Positions 1 through 9,136 are shown, counted from the stretch's first letter. The stretch: 64,000 bases of DNA from Mycolicibacterium sp. CH28 (GCF_004745805.1 NZ_SRLQ01000001.1:1-64000), one strand, 5' to 3'. A program made the numbers and translations. The notes: generated by a model not told the origin, from the sequence alone.

Positions 1-192
1 GGCCGCGCTGGTGGTCTTGTCATCCTTGTTGGTCAGCACGAACGCGACGACGACCGCCACGACCGCGGCGACCGCCACGGCACCGGCGACGATGGCGAGC
101 ACGCGGCGGCGCTTCGCCTGTTGGGCGCGGCGCTCCAGCTGTCGCTCGAGTTTGCGCTTGGCCGTCTCACGTCGCTGTTCGTTGGTGGGCAC
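1..192 (-). CDS. ppiB: Peptidyl-prolyl cis-trans isomerase B, N-terminal part (cut by window edge)
   Basis: Only the first 64 codons lie in the window. Reading the minus strand from a GTG at 192 gives a basic, Gln/Arg-rich start (MPTNEQRRETAKRKLERQLE), then a hydrophobic segment at about residues 31-51 rich in Val and Ala, then a short Asn/Lys/Asp stretch leading off the edge. This matches the membrane-anchored N terminus of mycobacterial PpiB (Rv2582-type), whose extracytoplasmic cyclophilin domain would follow. Position next to the glyoxalase II-like gene and hisS, divergent from them, is the M. tuberculosis arrangement as I recall it. The catalytic domain is not visible, so the name rests on the N terminus and synteny. 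Confidence 0.75.
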   Translation of the reverse strand, partial: MPTNEQRRETAKRKLERQLERRAQQAKRRRVLAIVAGAVAVAAVVAVVVAFVLTNKDDKTTSAA

Positions 193-300
193 CGCCGTGG
201 TCCTCCATGGGTGATCGGTTGAGTCGGCACCGAGTGTGCCAGCTGTTGCTGAGGCGAGGGGGCGCGACCCTCGCGAACAGGGGATGGGAAACTGGAGCAC

Positions 301-966
301 GTGTTGCTCACCGGGTTCCCGGCCGGCATGTTGGCGTGCAACTGCTACGTGCTGGCCCCACATGCGGGGGCCGACTGCGTCATCGTCGACCCCGGCCAGC
401 GTGCGATGGGGAACCTGCGTCGCATCCTCGATGAGAACCGGCTGACCCCGGCGGCGGTGCTGCTCACCCATGGCCACATCGACCACATCTGGTCGGCGCA
501 GAAGGTGGCCGATACCTATGGCTGCCCGGCCTTCATCCATCCCGAAGACCGCTACATGCTCGCCGACCCGATCCGTGGTTTCGGACCCAGACTGGGCCAG
601 ATTGCCTTGGGCGCGTTCTTCCGCGAGCCCAAGCAGATCGTCGAGCTGGATCGCGACGGGGACAAGATCGACCTCGGCGGCATTATCGTCACCGTCGACC
701 ACACCCCCGGGCATACCCGAGGCTCGGTGGCGTTCCGCGTGGATCAGCAGGCCACAAAGCTCGTCTTCACCGGGGACACGCTGTTCAAGCAGTCGGTGGG
801 CCGCACCGATCTGCCCGGTGGCAGCGGCAACGCGCTGCTGGACTCCATCATCGAAAAACTGCTGGTGCTCGATGACGACACCCTGGTATTACCGGGACAC
901 GGTGAATCCACCACCATCGGCCTCGAACGCCGAACCAACCCATTCCTCAAAGGTCTGACTTCGTGA
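301..966 (+). CDS. Metallo-beta-lactamase-fold hydrolase (glyoxalase II-like, Rv2581c type)
   Basis: A 221-residue metallo-beta-lactamase fold protein, probably a cytosolic thioester or related hydrolase. The metal-binding motif HGHIDH is at residues 57-62, followed by a TPGHT motif, FTGDTLF and a C-terminal LPGHG, which supply the remaining His and Asp ligands of a dinuclear site. Length fits hydroxyacylglutathione hydrolase-like proteins. Mycobacteria lack glutathione, so a mycothiol-linked or other thioester substrate is more likely; this is inference. It starts with GTG and its stop overlaps the hisS start by 4 bases (GTGA), implying translational coupling. Confidence 0.85.
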   Translation: MLLTGFPAGMLACNCYVLAPHAGADCVIVDPGQRAMGNLRRILDENRLTPAAVLLTHGHIDHIWSAQKVADTYGCPAFIHPEDRYMLADPIRGFGPRLGQIALGAFFREPKQIVELDRDGDKIDLGGIIVTVDHTPGHTRGSVAFRVDQQATKLVFTGDTLFKQSVGRTDLPGGSGNALLDSIIEKLLVLDDDTLVLPGHGESTTIGLERRTNPFLKGLTS

Positions 967-2222
967 GCGAATTCCAGGCACCCAAGGGTGTCCCCGATTA
1001 CCTGCCGCCTGAGTCGGCCGAGTTCGTCGCGGTCCGCGACGGTCTACTGAAGACTGCCCGGCTGGCCGGGTACGGCGACATCGAGTTGCCCATCTTCGAG
1101 GACACGGCGCTGTTCGCCCGGGGTGTGGGTGAGTCCACCGACGTGGTGTCCAAGGAGATGTACACCTTCGCCGACCGCGGCGACCGGTCGGTGACCCTTC
1201 GGCCCGAAGGGACCGCGGGGGTGATGCGCGCGGTCATCGAGCACGGACTGGACCGCGGCGGGCTGCCGGTCAAGCTCTGTTACGCCGGACCCTTCTTCCG
1301 TTACGAGCGCCCCCAGGCCGGCCGGTACCGGCAGCTGCAGCAGGTCGGGGTCGAGGCGATCGGCGTGGATGACCCGGCGCTGGACGCCGAGGTGATCGCG
1401 GTCGCCGACGCCGGTTTCCGCTCGCTCGGGCTGGACGGCTTCCGTCTCGAGATCACCTCGCTGGGCGACGACACCTGCCGGCCGCAGTACCGCGAGCTGC
1501 TGCAGAGCTTCCTGTTCAAGCTCGAGCTGGACCCGGATACCCGGCGTCGGGCCGAGATCAACCCGCTTCGGGTGCTCGACGACAAACGCCCGCACATGCG
1601 GGAGCTGACCGCCGACGCGCCGGTCATGCTTGACCACCTCTCCGACGTCGCCAAGCAGCATTTCGAGACGGTGTTGGCCCACCTCGATGCGCTGGGGGTG
1701 CCCTACGTCGTCAACCCGCGGATGGTGCGCGGGCTGGATTACTACACCAAGACGACCTTCGAATTCGTGCACGACGGACTAGGCGCCCAGTCGGGGATCG
1801 GTGGCGGCGGGCGCTACGACGGGCTGATGGCTCAACTCGGCGGCCAGGACCTGTCGGGTATCGGATTCGGCCTGGGCGTGGACCGCACGATGCTGGCTCT
1901 GCGCGCCGAGGGCAAGGCGGCGGGGAATGCCACCCGCTGCGAAGTGTTCTGCGTGCCGCTGGGCGAGCAGGCCAAGCTGGAATTGGCCAAGGTGGCCGCC
2001 GGCCTACGCGGCGGTGGTGTGCGGGTCGATCTGGCCTACGGCGACCGTGGGCTCAAGGGTGCCATGCGTGCGGCCGATCGCTCGGGTGCCCGCATCGCGC
2101 TGGTGGCCGGCGACCGCGACATCGAGGCGGGCACCGTCGGCGTCAAGGATCTGAGCTCTGGAGAGCAGGTCGACGTTTCTGCGGATTCTGTTGTCGCCGA
2201 GGTTCTTTCGCGACTGACCTGA
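963..2222 (+). CDS. hisS: Histidyl-tRNA synthetase
   Basis: Charges tRNA-His with histidine in the cytosol. The 419-residue length is normal for bacterial HisRS. Class II features are visible: LRPEGTAG (residues 79-86), motif 2 [14 protein letters not shown] (from 111), the histidine-binding segment RGLDYYTKT (about 256) and GGGGRYDG (280-287). The anticodon-binding domain occupies the last 90 residues. The GTG start overlaps the upstream hydrolase stop. A strong hairpin follows the gene. Confidence 0.97.
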   Translation: MSEFQAPKGVPDYLPPESAEFVAVRDGLLKTARLAGYGDIELPIFEDTALFARGVGESTDVVSKEMYTFADRGDRSVTLRPEGTAGVMRAVIEHGLDRGGLPVKLCYAGPFFRYERPQAGRYRQLQQVGVEAIGVDDPALDAEVIAVADAGFRSLGLDGFRLEITSLGDDTCRPQYRELLQSFLFKLELDPDTRRRAEINPLRVLDDKRPHMRELTADAPVMLDHLSDVAKQHFETVLAHLDALGVPYVVNPRMVRGLDYYTKTTFEFVHDGLGAQSGIGGGGRYDGLMAQLGGQDLSGIGFGLGVDRTMLALRAEGKAAGNATRCEVFCVPLGEQAKLELAKVAAGLRGGGVRVDLAYGDRGLKGAMRAADRSGARIALVAGDRDIEAGTVGVKDLSSGEQVDVSADSVVAEVLSRLT

Positions 2223-2247
2223 GTTGGGCCAGTCGGCCCGGCGCGGC

Positions 2248-2286
2248 GGGTTCGGCAGGACGGGCGCAATGTGCGCCCCCGAACCC
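2248..2286 (+). terminator. Hairpin downstream of hisS
   Basis: Nested inverted repeats: GGGTTCGG (2248-2255) pairs with CCGAACCC (2279-2286), enclosing GGGCGCA-ATG-TGCGCCC (2262-2278), which is perfect. It begins 26 bases after the hisS stop. There is no U-tract, which is usual for mycobacterial hairpin terminators. Terminator function is inferred. Confidence 0.55.
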
Positions 2287-2345
2287 AGCCCTAGTGCGTA
2301 CGTAGCCATTTATCGAATTCTCAACAGATTCTTGGCATTACCTTG

Positions 2346-2386
2346 GCGGTTGGTGGAACCGCGGTGGTTGTCCGAACCGTTGGACA
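2346..2386. promoter_or_regulatory. Two inverted repeats before the YbjN-like gene
   Basis: GCGGTT-ggtgg-AACCGC (2346-2362) is a perfect 6-base inverted repeat. TGTCCGAACCGTTGGACA (2369-2386) is an imperfect palindrome ending 3 bases before the ATG at 2390. No Shine-Dalgarno sequence is seen between it and the ATG. They could be operators or 5'-leader stem-loops; which is not decidable from the sequence. Confidence 0.35.
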
Positions 2387-2389
2387 GTC

Positions 2390-2842
2390 ATGACCACCGC
2401 GATCGGCACCGAACTCATCGAGGGTTATCTGCGCACTCGGCAGGTGCGGTATTTCCGCGGCCACCACGACGACGAGTTCTTCTTTCTCGTCAACACCTAT
2501 CACGGGCGGCTGCACGTGCATCTGGAACCGTGCGGACCCGCCGCCAAAACGGTGAAGATCAGCGTCACCGCCGAGCGCTATTACCCGATTGACCAGTGCG
2601 ACCGGGTAGCGGCCCTTGCCCAGCAGTGGAACAACACCGGTCCCCGAGTCAGCGCGTTGGTATTCGAGTCCTCCGATCCCGGACTGGTCGGGGTCGTGGC
2701 CGAAAGCCGTTTCCGCACCGGCGAAATCGAGTTCGGAGCCTTCGCAGATCAGGCTATACAGTCCGCGATCGAACTGTTCGCCCGGATGAAGGCCTCGGTC
2801 GGGTCCGCCCCGGACGGCGGGCGCCTGCTCGACGCAAGCTGA
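2390..2842 (+). CDS. YbjN-domain-like protein
   Basis: A 150-residue soluble protein with no signal peptide or membrane segment. The layout resembles the YbjN fold: an N-terminal helix-strand start (residues 5-35), a strand-rich middle, a WNNTGPRVSALV segment near residue 80, and a closing helix with FADQAIQSAIELFARM (about 119-134). YbjN proteins are structurally like type III secretion chaperones, and their role in actinobacteria is unknown. It stands alone between the hisS terminator hairpin and a convergent gene 3 bases away. Family assignment is by pattern, not by search. Confidence 0.65.
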   Translation: MTTAIGTELIEGYLRTRQVRYFRGHHDDEFFFLVNTYHGRLHVHLEPCGPAAKTVKISVTAERYYPIDQCDRVAALAQQWNNTGPRVSALVFESSDPGLVGVVAESRFRTGEIEFGAFADQAIQSAIELFARMKASVGSAPDGGRLLDAS

Positions 2843-2845
2843 CGG

Positions 2846-3862
2846 TCAGCGCGCCCGGCGGTGCCGCACGATCAGGAAGACGCCGACCGCCGCCGCCACC
2901 ACGACGACCAGTCCCGAGGCGGCCACGGCCGCCAGTAGCGCGGCCACGTCCGCATCGTCGCCACCGCCGATCACCCGCTGATAAGGATCGTCGGTGGGTG
3001 CCGGACCGAAGGTGAAATCCGCGGTGATCGAAGCCGGATCGGCGATCGTCGTCGAAATCCTGGTCAGGTACGGGTTGGCGGCGCTGAGTTCGGTCAGCGT
3101 CGTCTCGCTCGTGCGCCCCTGGATCGAACCGGCGAAGTCGACGGTGACGTCCTGGGTCGAAGCATCGGGGTCGGTGCGCTGCATCCGGTGCTGGGCCAGT
3201 GTGTAGATCACGACCCGCTGCGGGTCCTTGGCGGCGGCGGACATCCGCATCGGGTACACCAGGCGATCCGAGCTGAAATCCAGCCGGACCGGGTCCAGCT
3301 GCCCGCTCAGCGGCTCGTCGCCGGTCAGTCGCATCGCCACGAAGGACCAGCCCTGCCGCAGATAGGGATCCAGCTGGGCGGTCACCTCGGGTCGCATGGT
3401 GTAGCCGTTCTCGTCCAGCCATTGCTGCACGCCGATCCGGTCCCCACCGGTCAGCGTGGTGGCCTCCAGCGGGCCGAGCTGGACCCGGGCGATCACAGTG
3501 GGCGCGCCGCCGGGCGTCGCGCCCGCCTCGTCGCGGTCGGCGCCCGCGGTGGGGCTGCGCTCGATACGCGGGGCGGTCAATCGTTCCAGTTCGGTGAACA
3601 CTGTCGGGTCGGCGGCCGAGGCGGTCGCCGGGGTCGGGGTGGGCACGATCAGGGCGGCGTTGTAGGCCACCGAGTCCACGTCCAGGCGCATGACGATGGT
3701 CTCGGCATTGCCGTCGATCGTGACCAGACTCTGTTCGCCGGTCACCCGGGCATCCAGGTCGGGGCTGACGATCCCGCCGCACGCGCAGGCCCCGGCCGTT
3801 CCACCTGGACCGGTCACCAGCGTCCCCGCGGCCAGCAGGGCCGCCCCGATCACCTGCCGCAT
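2846..3862 (-). CDS. DUF2330-type secreted/membrane-anchored protein
   Basis: About 338 residues. An N-terminal signal peptide (residues 1-25) runs into GACACGGIVSP, the Cys-rich start typical of DUF2330 proteins. A long extracytoplasmic region follows, and one C-terminal membrane helix (about residues 308-330) ends in a basic tail (RHRRAR). This is a type I membrane protein facing outward. Its function is unknown. ATG at 3862 is preferred over GTG at 3865 because GGAG lies at better spacing. It is 10 bases downstream of the cytochrome b561 gene on the same strand, so it is probably the last gene of the peroxidase/b561 operon. Confidence 0.75.
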   Translation of the reverse strand: MRQVIGAALLAAGTLVTGPGGTAGACACGGIVSPDLDARVTGEQSLVTIDGNAETIVMRLDVDSVAYNAALIVPTPTPATASAADPTVFTELERLTAPRIERSPTAGADRDEAGATPGGAPTVIARVQLGPLEATTLTGGDRIGVQQWLDENGYTMRPEVTAQLDPYLRQGWSFVAMRLTGDEPLSGQLDPVRLDFSSDRLVYPMRMSAAAKDPQRVVIYTLAQHRMQRTDPDASTQDVTVDFAGSIQGRTSETTLTELSAANPYLTRISTTIADPASITADFTFGPAPTDDPYQRVIGGGDDADVAALLAAVAASGLVVVVAAAVGVFLIVRHRRAR

Positions 3863-3872
3863 CACGCTCCTG

Positions 3873-4472
3873 TCAGTCGACAGTCATGATGCCGTTCGAA
3901 TCGTGCCGGGGTGCGGTATTCGGCGGAGTTGATGTGCCGTGCCGGGCACCGAACGTCATCCGGCTCAGCATCCGGTCCCGCAAGGTCAGGGTGTGCAGCA
4001 GGACCGCCGAGATATGGGCGGCGATCGCCAGCACCAGCAGATAAGCCAGCACCGAGTGGGCTTGTCGCAGAACGAAATACAGGTCGGCGTCGAACGGCGC
4101 GATCCGGGGCAGCCGCAGCGAGCCGAACAACACGACCGGCCTGCCACCGGCCGACACCATTGCCCACCCGATCAGCGGCTGGGCCAGCATCAGCGCGTAC
4201 AACCCGAGTTCGGAACCGACCACCAGCATCTGCTCGATCGAGCCGACCGTCGCCGGCAACGTCGGTGTGCGGTGGGTGAAGCGGTTAGCCGCCCGGATGA
4301 CCACGACGACCAGGATCAGCACCCCCAGCGTCATGTGCACCCCGACCAAGGCGGCGTAGCTGTCCAGCCAGCTGACCATGACGAAGCCGACGAACAGTGT
4401 GGTGAACACCAGCGCGGCGGTAACCCAGTGCAACACCCGGGTGCGCACCGGGTAGCGGTCGACGCCGGTCAT
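3873..4472 (-). CDS. Cytochrome b561-family membrane protein
   Basis: A 199-residue integral membrane protein with four predicted helices (about residues 12-32, 39-60, 88-108, 138-162). Conserved histidines sit in helices 1, 2 and 4 (RVLHWV, GVHMTLG, QAHSVLAYL, AAHISAVLLH), as expected for di-heme b561 that passes electrons from quinol. Its start overlaps the stop of the upstream catalase-like gene by 4 bases (ATGA), so the two are likely made together. The inferred role is to feed electrons to the exported heme peroxidase. Confidence 0.85.
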   Translation of the reverse strand: MTGVDRYPVRTRVLHWVTAALVFTTLFVGFVMVSWLDSYAALVGVHMTLGVLILVVVVIRAANRFTHRTPTLPATVGSIEQMLVVGSELGLYALMLAQPLIGWAMVSAGGRPVVLFGSLRLPRIAPFDADLYFVLRQAHSVLAYLLVLAIAAHISAVLLHTLTLRDRMLSRMTFGARHGTSTPPNTAPRHDSNGIMTVD

Positions 4473-5548
4473 GGTTGGACCTGCTGTACCTGAACCGCCG
4501 ACGGCGACTTCGGTTCGCCGGTGCGTTGCCGGTAGGACGCCGCGTAGACCGCCGACCGGGCCGATAGCAACGGGTCGTCGGAGGCTTCGATGCCGTCGGG
4601 CAACGTCAGCGGATCGAAGTTGATGTCGCGGGCGTTGCCGGGTTCCTCGGTCTCGATGCCGGTCAGGGTCAGCTCGCCAACCTCGACGGTTCGCCGGTCG
4701 TCAGGCCACGGCAGGGTGGCGTCGTGGACGGGATCGCCGGGGGCGGCGACGGTTACCACCATCCGCCAGCGCAGCGGCCCGCCTCGGACCTGCCGGACGA
4801 GTGCGTCGAACAGCCCGTCGATATCACCGGCCCGCACCGCAGGTGCGCCCTGCTGCGGCAGGAACGTCCACCGCACCGCCGACCGTGCGCCCGACTCGTC
4901 GACGAAATAGAAGGCGTTCAAGCCGCGAAAAGTGCTGTCGCCGAAGCCAGCCGTCGGCGACTGCTTCTTGACCAGCGCCATCGCCGCAGCCGTCTCGGGG
5001 TGGGCAGCCAGGAAGGCCTTCATTGCTGCGGGGTCGGGCCGGCCGGTACCCGGCACGATCTTCGACGCCAGCAGCCGGTCATAGAAGCCCTGCGGCGAAT
5101 TGTCGACGAACACCGGCAGGTTCAGCATGGCCGTCCGCCACTGCCAGCTGTCGGGGAAGCCGAACGCCAGTCCGAGGCCGCGGGCGGCTCCGGGGGTGTC
5201 GGCCATATGCGCGTCGCCGCCGGCGAGCGAGAAGCGACCCGTGACCGGCACCCGCCCCGGCCGGAAAACCGCGGCACGGCTGAGTTCCTGCCCATGCCCG
5301 TTGCTGTCGAAATGGCCGGTGACGACGACGCCCTTGGCGTGGTTCTTGCGGAAACCCGGCTGGCGGCCGTAGACGGTGCGAAACCCGGTCAGGAACGTCG
5401 CGGGCGTCATGCCGGGTCCGACCCACTTGTTGGCGTAGGCGAGGGCGCCGAGGTCGACGGCGAGAAAGGCACCGACCACACCGGCTCCCAGCAGAACCGA
5501 GCGACGACTCACCGAGGTGCGGGTTCCCCAGCGCGAACGGTTGGTCAC
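4469..5548 (-). CDS. Tat-exported catalase-family peroxidase (SrpA-like)
   Basis: A 359-residue heme peroxidase of the small catalase-related (SrpA) branch. The Tat signal contains SRRSVLLGAGVVG with twin arginines at 15-16. The catalase-like core includes VVTGHFD with the distal His region, PVTGRFSLAGGDAH, a SWQWRTAMLNLPVF stretch and a C-terminal RSAVYAASY segment fitting the RxxxY heme-ligand motif. It is shorter than true catalases and acts outside the membrane. GTG is the start. The following cytochrome b561 overlaps by 4 bases. A CRP-like site lies about 40 bases upstream. Peroxidase rather than catalase activity is likely but not proven. Confidence 0.85.
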   Translation of the reverse strand: MTNRSRWGTRTSVSRRSVLLGAGVVGAFLAVDLGALAYANKWVGPGMTPATFLTGFRTVYGRQPGFRKNHAKGVVVTGHFDSNGHGQELSRAAVFRPGRVPVTGRFSLAGGDAHMADTPGAARGLGLAFGFPDSWQWRTAMLNLPVFVDNSPQGFYDRLLASKIVPGTGRPDPAAMKAFLAAHPETAAAMALVKKQSPTAGFGDSTFRGLNAFYFVDESGARSAVRWTFLPQQGAPAVRAGDIDGLFDALVRQVRGGPLRWRMVVTVAAPGDPVHDATLPWPDDRRTVEVGELTLTGIETEEPGNARDINFDPLTLPDGIEASDDPLLSARSAVYAASYRQRTGEPKSPSAVQVQQVQP

Positions 5549-5587
5549 CTAAGTGGAGACGTTGGCGAACCGGGAATTGTTCGCAGC

Positions 5588-5603
5588 GGTGATGCAGATC
5601 ACA
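5588..5603. promoter_or_regulatory. CRP-like binding site upstream of the catalase/b561 operon
   Basis: GGTGATGCAGATCACA matches the CRP consensus TGTGA-N6-TCACA at 9 of 10 defined positions, with both core halves (GTGA and TCAC) intact. It is centred about 47 bases upstream of the GTG at 5548. It lies in the short space between this start and the urtE stop, so the peroxidase gene is the only obvious target. Confidence 0.5.
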
Positions 5604-5609
5604 TTTCTA

Positions 5610-6302
5610 CTAGATGGCCATCGCCGCCCGGACGTCGGCCTCCGACGCGGAACCACCTGTTCCGCTGGAGGTGACCCGGCCCGATTCCAGGATGTAGTAC
5701 TGCTGCGCCGATTCCAGCGCGAAGCCGATGTGCTGTTCGACCAACAGCACGCCGAGGTCCCCGCGGCGGGTCAGCGCGGTGATCGCCGCCTCGATCTCGG
5801 CGACCACCGAGGGCTGGATGCCTTCGGTCGGCTCGTCGAGGATCAGGATCTTCGGGGTGGTGATCAACGCGCGGGCGATGGCCAACTGCTGGCGCTGGCC
5901 GCCGGAGAGCAGGCCGGCCCGGCGGGTCAGCAACTCCTTGAGCGCGGGGAACAGGTCGAGCTGCTCGTCGATGAGCTGCTTGCCGTTCTTGCGCCCATCG
6001 GCCACCACCTGGAGGTTCTCGGCGGTGGTCAGCTGGCCGAAGGACTGCTGGCCTTGTGGAACGTAGGCCAGCCCGCGGGCCACCCGCGCGCTGGGCCGCA
6101 GCCGGGTCACATCCTCGCCGTGCAGCAGCACCTTGCCCGAACTGCATTTCAACAGGCCGACCGCGGCGCGCAACAGGGTTGTCTTACCCGCGCCGTTGTG
6201 CCCCATGACGGCGGCCACCCCGTCGGAGGGCACCTCGATGCTGACCCCGTGGATGACCTGGGACCGGCCGTAACCGGTGTGGACGTCGTTGAGCTGCAGC
6301 AC
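5610..6302 (-). CDS. urtE: Urea ABC transporter ATP-binding subunit UrtE
   Basis: A 230-residue ABC ATPase, LivF-like, and last gene of the urea importer operon. Walker A is GHNGAGKTT (about 34-42), the signature is LSGGQRQQLAIARAL, and Walker B is ILILDEPTEG. The EGIQPSVV segment after Walker B is typical of UrtE. The GTG start overlaps the urtD stop by one base. It energises uptake together with UrtD. Confidence 0.93.
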   Translation of the reverse strand: MLQLNDVHTGYGRSQVIHGVSIEVPSDGVAAVMGHNGAGKTTLLRAAVGLLKCSSGKVLLHGEDVTRLRPSARVARGLAYVPQGQQSFGQLTTAENLQVVADGRKNGKQLIDEQLDLFPALKELLTRRAGLLSGGQRQQLAIARALITTPKILILDEPTEGIQPSVVAEIEAAITALTRRGDLGVLLVEQHIGFALESAQQYYILESGRVTSSGTGGSASEADVRAAMAI

Positions 6303-7108
6303 TATTCGTCGGCCTCCAAGTCGGATGTGCCCGCCGCGGCGGTGCCCAGATAGACCTCCTGCACCTTCGGGTTAGCCTGCACCTCGGCGACCGACCCCTC
6401 GGCGATGACCTGGCCTCGGGCCAGCACCGTCACCGACGTGGCGAACGCCCGCATGAAGTCCATGTCATGTTCGACGACGACGACGGTGCGCGAGGATCCG
6501 ATGCGGTGCAACAGCTTTCCGGTCTCCTCACGCTCCTCGCCGCTCATCCCGGCGACCGGCTCGTCGAGCAGCAGCACGTCGGCGTTCTGCACCAGCAGCA
6601 TGCCGATCTCCAGCCACTGCTTCTGACCGTGGGCCAGTACGCCCGCCGGCCGGTCGGCCAGCTCGGTGAGCCCGGTCGTCTCGAGCGCCTCCTCGATGGC
6701 AGGCAGCACCGACCGGCGCCGGCGCAGCAGCGTCAACCAGGACCGCCCCGCCCCGGCGGCGATGTCGAGATTCTGCAGCACGGTCAGCTGCTCGAACACG
6801 CTGGCGGTCTGAAAGGTTCGCCCGACGCCGAGCCGGGCGATCTGGTGGACTTTCTTACCCAACAGGTCCACCCCGGACTTGCTGACCGACCCGGAGGCGG
6901 GGACCAGGCCGGTGATCGCGTCGATGACGGTGGTCTTCCCTGCCCCGTTGGGACCGATCAAGAAGCGCAGGTCGCCCTGGAACAAGGTCAGGTCAACGGA
7001 GTTGACGGCCTTGAATCCGTCGAAGTCGACGGTCAGATCGCGCACTTCGAGGTACTGACTGCCCATACCGACGTTGCCGCCGGCGACCGGCTCGGCGAGC
7101 TCCGTCAC
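6302..7108 (-). CDS. urtD: Urea ABC transporter ATP-binding subunit UrtD
   Basis: A 268-residue LivG-like ABC ATPase. After a short N-terminal extension it shows Walker A GPNGAGKTT, GVGRTFQTASVFEQLTV of branched-chain-type importers, the divergent signature LAHGQKQWLEIGMLL and Walker B VLLLDEPVAGMSGEE. The last two are hallmarks of UrtD as distinct from LivG. Its start overlaps urtC by 4 bases and its end overlaps urtE by one. Confidence 0.93.
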   Translation of the reverse strand: MTELAEPVAGGNVGMGSQYLEVRDLTVDFDGFKAVNSVDLTLFQGDLRFLIGPNGAGKTTVIDAITGLVPASGSVSKSGVDLLGKKVHQIARLGVGRTFQTASVFEQLTVLQNLDIAAGAGRSWLTLLRRRRSVLPAIEEALETTGLTELADRPAGVLAHGQKQWLEIGMLLVQNADVLLLDEPVAGMSGEEREETGKLLHRIGSSRTVVVVEHDMDFMRAFATSVTVLARGQVIAEGSVAEVQANPKVQEVYLGTAAAGTSDLEADE

Positions 7109-8220
7109 GTCGCGACTCCCACCTTCTCGGATTCGGTTCGGGGGTCCGGCTCGCCCCCGGCCGGAGGCGATTTGGCGCGGCGGCGGAGCAGGCTGCCGAT
7201 TCCGGCCAGCCCGGCGGGGAAGAAACCGACGACGATGATGAACAGCAGACCCTGGGCATAGGTCCAGCCCGACGGGAAGCGTTCGGAGAACGCGGTCTGC
7301 GCCCAGGCCACACCGATTGCGCCCAGTACCGGCCCGAGCAGCGTGGTGCGCCCGCCGATTGCCACACCGATCAGGAACGCGATCGACGGTACGACGCCGA
7401 CCTGCGCCGGGGTGATGAAACCGATGATGGGGGCGAACAAGGCCCCGGCGATGCTGGCAGACAATGCGGCTACCGTGTACGCGACGACCTTGATGGTGGC
7501 CGGGTCGTAGCCGAGGAAACGTACTCGCTCCTCACCGTCGCGCACCGCGACCAGAAGCTCGCCGTAGCGGCTGTGCATCAACTGGCGTACCACGGCGACG
7601 ACGACCAACAGGGTGCCCGCCGCGATGAAGTACAGCATCTGGCGGTTCACCGGATCGGAGAGCTTGAAGCCGAAGAAGGTGCGAAAGCCGTTGAGCCCGT
7701 TGCTGCCACCCAACGTCGCCTGGCCTACCAGCAGGATTGCCAACGCCGCGGCCAGCGCTTGGGACAGGATGGCGAAGTAGGCGCCTTTGACCCGCCGCTT
7801 GAACACGCCCAGCCCGAGCAGCGCCGCGATCGTCGTCGGAATCACGATGATGGCGCACAGTGTGAAGGCCGCCGAGGAGAACGGTTGCCAATAGGACGGC
7901 AGCGCAGGGATTCCGGCGATCTGCATGAAGTCCGGAACGGCCTGTTTGCGGATCTCGGCGTCGGCGATCTTGAGGTGCATGCCCATCATGTATGCGCCTA
8001 GCCCGAAGAACACGCCCTGGCCCAGGGTGAGCATGCCGCCACGCCCCCAAGCCAATCCGATCCCGGCGGCCACGATCGCGTAGCACAGATACTGGCCGAG
8101 CAGACCGAGCCTGAAGCTGGACAGCAGCGCTGGCGCCACCCCGAACAACACCACCGCGGCAAGTGCGAAACCGGCCAGCGGAAGGGCATGGGTCTGCCAG
8201 CGGCCCAGCAGGGTCCTCAT
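7105..8220 (-). CDS. urtC: Urea ABC transporter permease UrtC
   Basis: A 371-residue LivM-like permease with about nine to ten hydrophobic segments. Diagnostic stretches include WGRGGMLTLGQGVFFGLGAY and, in the C-terminal half, a GRTTLLGPVLGAIGV segment. It forms the membrane channel with UrtB. The start and stop overlap urtB and urtD by 4 bases each, so the transporter genes are translationally coupled. The hydrophilic C-terminal tail (about 25 residues) is probably cytosolic. Confidence 0.93.
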   Translation of the reverse strand: MRTLLGRWQTHALPLAGFALAAVVLFGVAPALLSSFRLGLLGQYLCYAIVAAGIGLAWGRGGMLTLGQGVFFGLGAYMMGMHLKIADAEIRKQAVPDFMQIAGIPALPSYWQPFSSAAFTLCAIIVIPTTIAALLGLGVFKRRVKGAYFAILSQALAAALAILLVGQATLGGSNGLNGFRTFFGFKLSDPVNRQMLYFIAAGTLLVVVAVVRQLMHSRYGELLVAVRDGEERVRFLGYDPATIKVVAYTVAALSASIAGALFAPIIGFITPAQVGVVPSIAFLIGVAIGGRTTLLGPVLGAIGVAWAQTAFSERFPSGWTYAQGLLFIIVVGFFPAGLAGIGSLLRRRAKSPPAGGEPDPRTESEKVGVAT

Positions 8221-9101
8221 ACCAGGCTCCTTGTCCGCACGGTGAACAACCCCTGCGGTCTGATCTGCAGGAAGATGACGATGATCACGAACACGATGAC
8301 CTTGGCCAGCGACGCGGTGCTGCTGTACTCGATGAACGAATTCAGCAGGCCCAGCGCGAACGCCGCGATGACCGTGCCCTTGATCTGGCCCAGCCCGCCG
8401 ACCACCACCACCAGGAACGCGTCGATCAGATAACTCTGTCCGATGGTGGAACTGGTGGACCCGATGAGGGTCAACGCAACACCGGCCACGCTGGCCAGCC
8501 CGGAGCCGATGAAGAACGTGGTGATGTCGGTCTTGCGGCTGGAAATACCGCTGGTCTCAGCCAGATCCCGGTTCTGCACCACCGCCCTGATGCGCCGCCC
8601 CATCGGGCTGAGCTTGAGAACCGCGGCGAGGACGACCACGCAGACCACGGCCAGCACGAGGATGAAGATGCGGGTCTTGGGAACGACCGCGCCGAGGATC
8701 TCCACCCCGCCCGACAGCCACGTCGGCGCGGTCACGTTGACCGCGGGGGCGCCGAAGATGCTGCGTGCGGCCTGCTGCAGGATCAGCCCGACACCGAACG
8801 TCACAAGCAGCGTGTCCAGCGGCCGGTCGTACATCCGCTGGATCAGCGCCACTTCGAGGAGCACTCCGAGCAGTCCACCGACCACGAATCCCACGACCAG
8901 CGAAACCAGCAGGGAGACACCGGCGCTGGAGACCACCTTCTGAACCACGAAGGCCGTGTAGCAGCCGACCATGATGAACTCACCGTGCGCCATGTTGATG
9001 ACGCCCATCTGGCCGAACGTCAGCGACAGTCCGAGTGCGGCAAGCAACAGGATCGAGCCGAGGCTCAATCCCGTTGCCAGCTGCCCGACAAGGACATCCA
9101 T
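8217..9101 (-). CDS. urtB: Urea ABC transporter permease UrtB
   Basis: A 294-residue LivH-like permease with about eight membrane segments. LLAALGLSLTFGQMGVINMAHGEF is split between helices 1 and 2 in the usual way, and GGLGQIKGTVIAAF is near the C terminus. It lacks the long periplasmic N-terminal extension found on some proteobacterial UrtB proteins. It pairs with UrtC. The gene follows urtA by 35 bases. Confidence 0.93.
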   Translation of the reverse strand: MDVLVGQLATGLSLGSILLLAALGLSLTFGQMGVINMAHGEFIMVGCYTAFVVQKVVSSAGVSLLVSLVVGFVVGGLLGVLLEVALIQRMYDRPLDTLLVTFGVGLILQQAARSIFGAPAVNVTAPTWLSGGVEILGAVVPKTRIFILVLAVVCVVVLAAVLKLSPMGRRIRAVVQNRDLAETSGISSRKTDITTFFIGSGLASVAGVALTLIGSTSSTIGQSYLIDAFLVVVVGGLGQIKGTVIAAFALGLLNSFIEYSSTASLAKVIVFVIIVIFLQIRPQGLFTVRTRSLV

Positions 9102-9136
9102 CAGTTAAATTCCCCGTCGCTTCGCTTGCCCTCGGG

